DNA of 64,000 nt from Lasiosphaeria ovina (Eukaryota; Ascomycota; Sordariomycetes; Sordariales; Lasiosphaeriaceae), in the NCBI GenBank assembly GCA_033439765.1, contig JAULSN010000011.1, forward strand, positions 372,001-436,000. The letters run 5' to 3'. Below, piece by piece: positions 55,305 to 64,000 of the stretch (position 1 is its first letter; every line of letters starts with the position of its first letter). The notes beneath the pieces were generated by a model. That model saw nothing but the letters and a program-made list of their open reading frames with translations, was not told the origin of the DNA and made no database searches. The position numbers and the translations under genes are program-made.

Positions 55305-56373
55305 TCTCATCGTCTAACATTTCGAAGCCGTCGAGACAACGACGCGCGGACACAATGACCAGTACAATCGCCCAGCCATCGTTCGCCTCAAGTTTGAGTA
55401 TGCGCACTCGCCCGAGTCGCAGGACAAGTTCCTTCAAGCTTTTCTCCAGTTCATGGGCCTTGGGATGGAGAGCGATGGCCCCGTCCTCGGCAATAACGAG
55501 GTGGCGGCAGGTCTTCGCTTGCTATTATTTGATTTTGCCGACTATCTCCTCGACCATTTCTTCCCGCATACGTAATGGCAGCTCTTCATGTTGACCTTCT
55601 GCTGGTTTGGACAGTACGAGCCGCCGCTAATAAGACGCCTCAGCCCTCCCCCGTATATCATGCCGCAACCCACTGGGTCCAAGGGCACATGCAGAGTGTT
55701 GTAGGGACACCTGAGCGCGTATTAGAGCTACGGGGCACCTGTCATGTCCGGGATCTCCATCGCCGTGTAATCACGCGTCAATTCGATGTCAGCGAAGCAA
55801 TAGAACGGTCATGACAATCTGCTTCCGAAGCAAAAGATGTCACATACAACGGTATGCAAAATGAGGGCAAAAGAGTGCTGGTATTACGAAGAAGAAAGAA
55901 AAGTGGGCGTAGCCTTGATACCGTAGCTATGAGCGGAATGCAGCTTACATAGCCTAGGCCGTAGGTGGCCTAGCATATACGCCACCTGCGTCCACTTGTG
56001 GCTCAAATGCGGCTTCTTCCGACAAAAGATGACGATGGAAATCTGCTCGTCAACAACATCGAGTTTGACTGTCTGGAAGTAGCGCACATTCTCCCCCATT
56101 CTCTAACAAAGATGGACAATAACTTGGAATTGGTTCCATACCTTCTCTCCCTATATCAGACAAAAGTTAATACAGAGAGTTAGGACGATTTTAGGAAAGC
56201 TACACTTTCCATCTTGGACATATTCGACAACGGTATAACCCACTTAATCGAAGGCACTGATATGGACCGGCCACGTAACGCCATTACCCTAAACCCCACC
56301 ACGCATCGATGCTTTGGGAACTTCATGGTCTTCTTCGAACCTCTGCCGGACTATCTGGCGGCAAAGAGTTGAT
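55305..56373 (+). pseudogene. Fungal HNH-endonuclease gene remnant
   Basis: Blocks of one protein are spread over three frames. The first reads YNRPAIVRLKFEYAHSPESQ and LRLLLFDFADYLLDHFF. The next reads RDLHRRVITRQFDVSEAIER, the first HNH segment. Then comes IEFDCLEVAHILPHSLTKMD, with the central Ala-His-Ile of the motif, and finally RNAITLNPTTHRCFGNFMVF, the closing Asn/His segment, before a TGA near 56371. Stops and frame changes separate the blocks. The Cys or His expected in the first segment appears as Arg (RRVITR for RCVITR, a C-to-T type change). It would have been a nuclease-domain protein of the HNH_2 type; it is not active now. Confidence 0.7.
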
Positions 56374-56747
56374 CACCGAGTTCCGATGCCCAACGTTTAT
56401 CTGGAGTAGCTGACTGCAAAAATACGGATACTAATAACCCAGCCTATTGCGGATATATCGTAAACATCAGCAACACAATCTTTTGTTTCTCCTTCTGTGC
56501 ACAAGGGGTCACGGGCTGGTGCGACGCCCCGCGCCCGTGGTGCACGCAGTCGCCCGGGTTCGTGTACAGAGGGGAGTTCTGCGATATTAGGACGGGCGAC
56601 GAGAGAGGCGTCAAGAACATGAGCAGCGTGCCCTTTACAAGCCAATCAAGAAAGAAGGTCCCATACAAATCAACAATCTCCTTCGGCCTTCGGTTCAGAA
56701 CTTGTTTAACATTGCCCTCCAATATTGTCCCAAGTGTCAATGCTCAC

Positions 56748-58015
56748 TCATTCGCCCGGACTCTGGGCACTGGTTCCCACAAACACCACCAACACCGCCG
56801 CATAAGCTGCGGTACTGCCCAACACATCCTTACCCTCGTTGAGAAAGTACGCCATGAGGATGCCAAAGCCCGCGACGAAGCCCGTCGTCGTGATTAGGCC
56901 TGTGTACTTTCCGCCCTGCAGCACCATTAACCACATGGGACCGATGAGAAAAGCTCCGCCAACCGCCGCGAGCAGGACGCGCTCCTTGAAGCCGTGGTAC
57001 CACGTCCTAGCGATGTTATCACTGCGGGTGCCGCAAATGGGCTCATAATCTTGCAAGGGGTCGTGTGACTTGAGAAACTCCCAGGGGCTGAGCGAGCCGG
57101 TAGACTTCATGCGGGCGTCATCGGCCAGGATCTTGTCAGTATTGCAGTTGAGCACATAGTTGTCGATGGCATACTCGCCTGTGGCCAAGAAGGGGTCGCG
57201 GATCGACTTGCTGCGTTTCTCCATGTAGTCATGGTCTTGCAGTGCTTTGACTGGGACGATCAGTCTGTGCCTTTTTCATCTTGCCCTTGATTCTCCTCCA
57301 GGACGAGCAGGGACCTGAAATAGAGAAGCATACTGTACTGCTCGAGTGTCTCCTCCCAGCCCGGCGACTCGTTGCCGTCGAGACGCATCTTGACCACGTG
57401 TCTGACGAGCTGACATTGTAGCTTGCGAATTCTCATCCGCTGTACTTCAGCAAATCTGATGCGAAAACGCTTCCCGTCACCGGACATGGCCGGTTTTGCT
57501 TGCTTTGGCGCCTCTTCGTCGCCCGGCTTGAAGCCCTGAAGCTTTTCCCTCATGCTGTCAAGTGTAGACCGAATCTTTCCAACCTCGTAATCCTTCAGGT
57601 GAACAACCAGACTGCTGCGGTGATGCCGTATGACCCAATCACCTGGGTTGTCACGGTTGAGATGAATCTTGCTTTTTGATGAACCTTGGGGTCGGTCATC
57701 TTGGGGCGTTGGTGTTTCGTCAGTGAAGGTAACTCTGCGCTGGCCTGGAGCTTCTCGGCTGGATGGTCGAGATCTAGTACTGCCAAAACTTTGGCGTAGT
57801 TGCGAGTCACTTGGAGCGCGGCTACGACTTCGCTTTCCCCTGTCGAGCGAGTGACTGCGGTGGCGAGACCGGATACTGTCCTTTTGACTGTAAGTCGGGC
57901 TTAGACTCCGACTTCGACTCCGATTTCGACTTCGAATTCGACTACGGCCACGACTTGGGGTTCGGGACCGCAAACTGGGAGGGTCATCGTCATCTCCAGT
58001 AGCTACCATTGTCAT
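56748..58015 (-). CDS. DUF6594-type membrane protein with RS-rich N-terminus
   Basis: Two minus-strand exons, 58015-57339 and 57264-56748, with a 74-bp intron (GTACAG..GCACAG), give 397 aa. Without the intron the two parts lie in different frames, so a frameshift is the alternative. The first 90 residues are a run of Arg/Ser dipeptides (RSRNRSRSRSLSPTYSQ), highly basic. The DUF6594 body follows: QRMRIRKLQCQLVRHVVKMR, a helix ending VPVKALQDHDYMEKRSKS, DPFLATGEYAIDNYVLN, then near the end GFKERVLLAAVGGAFLIGP, ITTTGFVAGFGILMAY and a last helix (AAYAAVLVVFVG), which are the family's three C-terminal membrane helices. The family is fungal and uncharacterised; many members lie near HET or ankyrin genes. 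The start at 58015 gives the best composition. Confidence 0.78.
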
Positions 58016-58319
58016 TTTAGAACGTGCGTGCCGTAGGATCAACATCCCTATCAATTTTTGAGGGTACGACATATACATCTCGAAGTAAATACCAAATTCG
58101 ACTTTTTCCTACCGCTCTTTGCATTCATTCTATAGCTATCGAGTCAATTGAAGTTATTACGACCTTCAAATATACGGAAATACTACTATTATATAGATAT
58201 ATTAGCCGGTAACGTAGGATCGATAGAAATAATAACCCTGGCCGGTATATCGTCCTGTAAGTTCAGTAATACCGTATTACCGTATTGGAATCTATAAGAT
58301 ATCTACTATACTAACTTGA
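58016..58319. other. Transition into the mutated repeat
   Basis: CpA and TpG become rare from left to right. No gene was seen. Probably the promoter of the DUF6594 gene followed by the edge of the repeat. Confidence 0.45.
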
Positions 58320-58559
58320 TCGTACCGCTATTATAGTTACTAGCTAATAAGAGTAATAAAGCCTTCCTTCTATCGGGATTAAGCCTATTCGACTTATCTT
58401 ATATTACCCTAATAACCGATATCTTCTTACCCGGCTACGCGCGAGCCGCTCCCTACGCCGTAGCGTTACTTTCGATTTATCTATTCTATACGAATTAGGC
58501 GAACCCCCTATAATACCCGCTAGGAAGAAGGGTAGTATTATATCTAAATCCACTATAAA

Positions 58560-58860
58560 GGCTACCCCTTAGTCTAGTATATATAAAAATAACGGCTCTT
58601 ATAATACCGCTATTACCCGCCGGGAGGCTATAGCCAAACCTTCTAGGGGTAGAGGCCGGGGTAGAGGTAGGAAGGCGGCTCCCGAGCCCTCTCCCGAGCC
58701 CTCTCTTAAGACCTCGGGCACCGAGGCGGTTACCGAAGTAGGCACGGAGATAGGTGCCGAGACCAATACCGAGACTTGATAGGCTAGCGAAGGTAATGAT
58801 ACCTCGGTAGATAACGAGGAGGAAATATAATATAATATAATAAAGAATACGGGGACGACT
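58560..58860 (+). other. Stretch coding RGRGRGR-like and Glu/Thr-rich peptide on the plus strand
   Basis: On the plus strand a frame reads AKPSRGRGRGRGRKAAPEPS then SLKTSGTEAVTEVGTEIGAE before stops. It has an AT-hook-like basic core. It runs against the direction of the gypsy element, so it may be part of a second relic, such as the end of a gag, or of the LTR region. Too mutated to assign. Confidence 0.35.
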
Positions 58861-58929
58861 AATAACGAAGAAGACTCGTATTCTCCTTAACCTTCTAAGC
58901 TCTTCGAGGAAGACTTTAGCCTTCAAATT

Positions 58930-59215
58930 ATATTAGGCTTCCGCTTTATTAAGAATACTATCACCGCACAGTCGATTTAATGAGATAGGGCTATACCAAT
59001 CATCGCTGTATTCGTAGAATCTAAAGCTAAGGAAAGAAAAAGAAAAGAAAGTTCCAAAAGGCTACGCGGTACGCGGAGAAGTGGGCTAGGTTTTGTGGGT
59101 TATGTAGCAGGACTTGGCACGGGCCACTAATAGCGGGGTTGCTTAGTCAGCTCGAGTCGTGTAGCGTACGACCGATTAGGGCCACCCAAATGTCCTTCGT
59201 ACCTGCCGTAATACT
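58930..59215. other. Unmutated island inside the RIP-saturated repeat
   Basis: CpA and TpG return to ordinary frequency here (for example CAGGACTTGGCACGGGCCAC near 59107), in contrast to both sides. No coding sequence was recognised. Confidence 0.5.
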
Positions 59216-62200
59216 ACCCCCGGGTTAGAAAAAAGCTTCGCCTCGAAGCTTAACCCCCCCTAGCTTATCGACGTCGGGTTATCCTACGTAGCGGATGACC
59301 TTTTACTATAGGTTTATTATCGTCTTAGTATAGTTCTTTAAACCTATCCCCCTTAGCTACTTATAGCTACTTATCGAGCTATACGGGCGGTCCGGCTTTA
59401 TCGGGGTAGGTATCGTAATATTCTTTTAGGAGAATTAGGGAGTTCTTAAAGTCTTCGGCGTAATACTAGGTGGCGTCGGGAGCCTACCCGCGCTATTGAA
59501 CTTAGTACTAGAGTTTTCTATAATACGACCGCGATATTAATACCTATTCTACGATCTATTCTTACTTATTATTAATCGTCTCTCCTTCCGGGTTTGAGTC
59601 CTCCTAATTAGGTAGTAGGTTATTTAGGTATAAGCGTAGGCGGTCCGCGTAGAATACGTCGGTCCCTCGTTATCCCTTAGGTATTTCTAGTTTATAATCG
59701 TACCCGTTAGGGCCGGACCTCTCTAGAACCTTAAAGTATTATTATATTAGTAGGAAGTCTAGTTTTGAGCTAGGCCGATCGGTCGATTATATCTTTTTAA
59801 TTATATAGATTTAGTTACTAATATCGAAGTTAGGTATTCGGCGGTACTTATTAGCTTCCTAGGTTTGGCGCTCTTATACCTTTATAATAGTATCCTTTAT
59901 AGTATTAATATATCCCTCTAGGGTTTTAGCTATTTCCTAGGCCTCTTATCGGGTTATCTTCTCTAATTATTAGAGGTCGGGGTCGGAGAGGTCCGTTCTT
60001 TTTATCTAATTATAGTATATTAGTATAGGGAAACTAAAAAGGACCTCGTACGGTTAGAGTTCTATATTATCTTAAGGAGTTAAATTCTAGACCGCGTTTA
60101 TAACTAGTATAAATTTTGACTAATTATCCTAATAGTAAGAGATAAATATTTATAATCGTTAATCGATCTACTAGTAGAGGTTTTCTACCTATCTTACGGT
60201 TTTTTATACCTAGAGGATAATAATTTCTAATAGATCCCTAGGAGCTTTATTAACTCGTTTATAAATTCAGAGATAAACTAAGGACCTCGATCGCTAATAA
60301 TTTTAAAGGGTAACCCGAATATACGATATAGTCCCTTATAATATATATAGGCGACCTCGATTATTATAATAATAGAATAATACGGTATATACTAAGAGGC
60401 TTTACTTAAGCGATTAATAATTATAAAGAGGTTATCGTACCCGTATTTATCCTTTAATAGAGACTTGAAGTTAATAACTAATCCGCTCTAGATTCTCTAA
60501 GGTAGTAGAATCGGGTATAATAGACTAAGAGTCTTATCTCGTAGGACTTTAGTAGATTTATATTTATAATTAATAACGAATCTATTTATATTAGTACTTA
60601 GACCCGCCTATTAATAGAGTTCCTTTAATATTTTCCGTATTTTATTCCTTCTAGGGTAGGCTAAGGGAAGTCGGGAATATATTTTATCGATAATTCGAGT
60701 ATATAATTACGCTACGTCTAGTACGACGAGCCTATTATTCCTAAGGAGGAGGCCGTTACGAGTTATCGATAGCTAGTTACCTTCCTAATCTTTAAGTACC
60801 TTTATATAATAGACTGATAGGGAATTATCGGATCTATTAGCTTTAAGTAGCTTATTAAGGAGTTTATACCCTAAAGACGACGGTACTTCTAAGATTAGGG
60901 CTATTAACGGCGTTACCTCTATTATTAATAAGTACTCCGTCGTCTTTACTAATACGCTATCGTAATCCTATTAAAATATCTAGATAGTATAATAGGCGTC
61001 CTATCGTTCCTTTTAAGTCTTTAGTTCGTAAGAGCGTCGGGTTAGGGCGTCTACCGTAGCGTTTAGCGCTCCCGGACGATAGAGTATTTAGAAGTAGAAA
61101 CTAGTAAGTTCTTCTACCTAACTAGCCTACCTTATATTAAGCCGCTATTTAGTTATAAAGTACTTAAGTATATCGTTATCCGAGAAGATAATAAATAGCT
61201 CTTCGTACTATAGGCCTACTAGCTCGTTCCGCTAATATTAGAGAGATCGGATAATCGCTAGTAACTCCTTATTATAAATAAAATAGTTAAGTTTAGCCCC
61301 CTTTATTATTTTAGAATAAAAGGCTACCGGGTACTATTCGTCTCCGTATTTCTAGCTTAAAACTCTAGTAATTACCCCTCCCGAGGAGTCGGTCTTAATA
61401 CGGGTTTCCCGACCGTATTCGAAATACTTTAAGACTAATACTAATATTAGACGGGCTTTTAACTCGTCGAAGGCTAGTTAATAGTCGTCGCTCTATCTAA
61501 ATACTTCCCCTTTCTTCGCTAGAGCTACGAGCGGCTTTATAACCTAACTATAGTTACGAACGAATCGGCGGTAGAAGTTATAGAATCTAAGGAAGGATTA
61601 TACTCCCCTTAGATCGTTCGGCTCCGGCTAGTCTCGTATAATATCCGTTTTAGAAGGATCGACCAATACCCTATCGACTCTAATAATAAAGCCTAAATAC
61701 TTAGTTTCCTTTATATAGAATTCGTACTTATTTATATCGGCCTATAGGCCGGCCTCTTATAATCTTTATAGGATAAGTCGTATATAACGGACGTACTCTT
61801 CCTCGGAGTCTAAATAGACTAAGATATTATCGAGGTAAGCGCTATAGAAGTCGTCGAAGTAGCCTATTAAAGAGTTATTAATAAAACGTTAAAATATTAC
61901 TAGATTATTAGTAAGGCTAAAGGGTATAACCTTATAGCTAAAGGTCCCGTAACGGGTATAAAACGTTATTAATTACTCGTCGTTTAGATATATATAGATT
62001 CTATAGAATACTTAGCGGATATCGATCTTTATAAAGATACGGGCCTTACTAATACGATTAAGCGTCTTATTAATTAGAGGTAAAGGTATTCGGTCTTTTT
62101 CCGTTAAGGCGTTTAGTTTACGATAATCTATATAGAAGCGTAGGCTACCGTTACCCTTTCTAGCGAAGAGGATAGGGGCGGCCTATAGCGTACTACTTAT

Positions 62201-64000
62201 TTAGATAAAACCTTTTTTAAGGGTATTAGTAATATATTCCCGGTATACCTCTAGTTCCTTAAGAGATATCTTATATAGTAAGCTATATCCTAAGTCCTCT
62301 AGCTTCTTCTTAGGTAATAACCTAATTTAGTAGTCGACTAAGTCGCGTTAAAGTATAAGGATATTTAATTAGACTTTATTAAAAACGTTTAGGAAGTCGT
62401 AGTATAGGGATAGTAATTTAACGATAATTTTTTTATATAGTATATTATCGTCTTCTTCTAGACCGGTGGTTTTAAGCTTATTAATTCACTTATCGAGCTC
62501 GTTAAGAGTTATAACCTCGACTTATTCCCCTTTATACAAGAGTCGGAAGGCCGTCTTACTTAGTATAGCTATCTCGGTAGGGCGCTCTTAGTACTAGCTC
62601 ATCCTATTACGTTATATATAATAAGGACCTCGCGCGTCCCGTTTAGGGTATAAGGGCTTCTTCTTCTATTCTTCGGGTTCTAGCTTCCCTAGCTACTCCT
62701 TCTACGATAGATTAAGTTCTTTCTTTATACGGTTATATTCTCGCTTAGTACGATTACCGTTAATCTATCGTACTAACCTCTAGAGGAGGGTAGGTCTAAA
62801 ACTCAGAGTAGCTCTCGTCGGGGTGAGTTCTTCCTTAGGGTTATAAACTATAAAGTTATTCTAGTTCTGGCGTTCGAGCTCGTTTATACGAGCCCGTACG
62901 AGCCGGCCGTCTCGGCGACGCTTATCCTCTTTCTCTAGGAGCTCGTTCCGTTAATAGGCGTCCTATTAATAGTCTATATTATGGACGGAGGCTACTAAAG
63001 ACTAGTCTATAAGAATAGTATTCTACTAGCTTAGATCGAGTTCCTAGCTCTTTAGGAATAGAAGGCGGTAGCGTTTTATATTAATTAAGATATTATAATA
63101 ATCTAACTACTTCTAACCGATTATAACTTTATAAATATAATCGATTTCGATAAAGCGTTCTTCTTTAATCGTACGGTTCTATATAATAAAGTCGGCGCTT
63201 AAGAGTATATTAATTTTTTAACGGGATTTATTATCGAACCCTCCTACTTCTCGTATATAAGGGTCGATCGTCGATTTAGCTTATATTACTTTACGTAATT
63301 ACTATACGAATATTCGGTTAATAAAGAGGTATCTATTTACTCTAAAGTCCATAAATATATTATTTATAATTAAGGAAAGTCTATTATTTATTAGAGTATA
63401 ACTAATAGTAAAGGCTTACCCTCTTAGATATTTAGAGAGTAATCCTAGTTCTTTCTTACTTATAGCCCCTATTATATATACCGACTCGGTCCTTAGGAAG
63501 GAGTCTATTTACCCTAGGGTTACTAGTTTTTCGGATCTACGTCTATTCCCTTAGCGGCGGGGCTTATAGGCTATATCTCGGTTCTAGATCTATAGCGGGA
63601 GTCGTACTATATATAGCGATCTACGATTTCCTAAACTCGATCCTTACCGGCGATAGGGGCGATATTCTTCTAGGGGTAGTCCCGAGTAATATAGCCTTAT
63701 TCCTAGTAAGTAAAGTATCGCTTCTTTAGGTATAGCTTCTTAAGCTCCTCGGCTAAGGCGCGAGGGGGGTTCCGGTTAGGATTCGCGGGAACGGGGGGCG
63801 TAGGTTAGCTATCGGTTCCGCTACCACCTCGGGGGTTACGTCGAGGTACGCCCTAACTACCTCTAGAGCTACTATTAACGCTACTAGTAGTAAGCTTCTC
63901 TATCTTAGCTTTATTAGCCTATCGTACCTTCTAGGCAAGCTTTATATTTAGCGCGAACTCGGCTCCGATCTTAGCGTACTTCTTAAAGTTAACGGTATCG

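Larger units (their letters stand above)
58320..64000 (-). mobile_element. RIP-saturated Ty3/gypsy chromovirus relic (runs off the window)
   Basis: On the minus strand, in order from high to low coordinate: a degenerate gag zinc knuckle (about 63690-63740); reverse transcriptase with FYIDYRKLN (about 62108-62135) and the YLDNILVYLDSEEE active-site block (about 61801-61840, second Asp changed to Asn); RNase H with TDSSGG (about 61371-61395); integrase with ISDRGP (about 60271-60290); and a chromodomain at about 59440-59600 (YYRKL, then W or stop, then EDFKNSL). TAG/TAA stops occur every few codons where Gln or Trp is expected. The order and chromodomain place it in the chromoviruses. No intact LTR could be drawn; the gag end lies past 64000. 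Confidence 0.85.

Noticed and set aside
56444..56740. Minus-strand frame with hydrophobic LVKGTLLMFLTPLSSPVLI
   Set aside because: Short, with no family match and poor composition; might be a tail fragment of a DUF6594-like duplicate, but the evidence is too thin to list.
54697..58015. A complete Starship element
   Set aside because: Only an N-terminal DUF3435 relic is seen; no recombinase core, no borders and no direct repeats that would mark an element.
1..64000. tRNA genes, 5S rRNA genes, CRISPR arrays
   Set aside because: No stretch with a tRNA B-box in proper context, no 5S-like box set and no regularly spaced repeats were seen; tracts such as GGTCGAATCC at 31618 have no cloverleaf around them.

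Overview
This is nuclear DNA of a filamentous ascomycete, most likely a Sordariomycete. The genes are GC-rich and carry short introns (about 45 to 215 bp) with GT..AG borders and CTAAC/CTGAC-like branch sites. Fungal-only families are present (RTA1, HET, DUF1996, DUF3435, DUF6594, GH7). The repeats carry the C-to-T mark of repeat-induced point mutation (RIP). No tRNA, rRNA or CRISPR array was seen.

Layout. 0-8 kb: the tail of an unknown gene, a membrane-anchored Cys-rich surface protein, and a complete importin beta-type karyopherin (Kap123-like, 1099 aa). 8.8-10.6 kb: a 1.76-kb DNA transposon with perfect 62-bp terminal inverted repeats (TIRs) and an exact 8-bp target duplication, carrying one spliced gene. 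13-24.3 kb: an RTA1-type membrane protein, a 2-hydroxyacid dehydrogenase, a GPI-type GH7 endoglucanase and a polytopic membrane protein, with long gene-free gaps. 24.5-34.5 kb: a relic zone with a bestrophin pseudogene, a broken Ty1/copia element with related LTR copies, a HET pseudogene, and two less certain genes, one possibly a transglutaminase-like protein. 35.5-45.8 kb: an ankyrin protein with a STAND/NLR-like N-terminus, a membrane protein, a GH43 glycosidase, a truncated ADP-ribosylglycohydrolase and a secreted DUF1996 protein. 48.2-54 kb: a membrane protein, then a divergent gene pair described below. 54.7-58 kb: DUF3435 and HNH-nuclease relics and a DUF6594 membrane protein. 58.3-64 kb: a Ty3/gypsy chromovirus on the minus strand, so heavily mutated that CpA/TpG is almost absent.

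The most interesting locus is the head-to-head pair at 49.7-53.9 kb. One gene (424 aa, minus) joins an NLR-like N-terminal helical domain to ankyrin-like repeats. The other (629 aa, plus) has what looks like an R-S-ExE ADP-ribosyltransferase domain followed by a C-terminal half homologous to that of its partner. All four introns in the shared half sit at matching places in the same phases. Together with the NLR-like ankyrin protein at 35.5 kb, the HET relic and the ADP-ribosylglycohydrolase remnant at 43 kb, this suggests an accessory region of self/non-self or immune-type genes. That function is inference; the shared domain and intron positions are read from the sequence.
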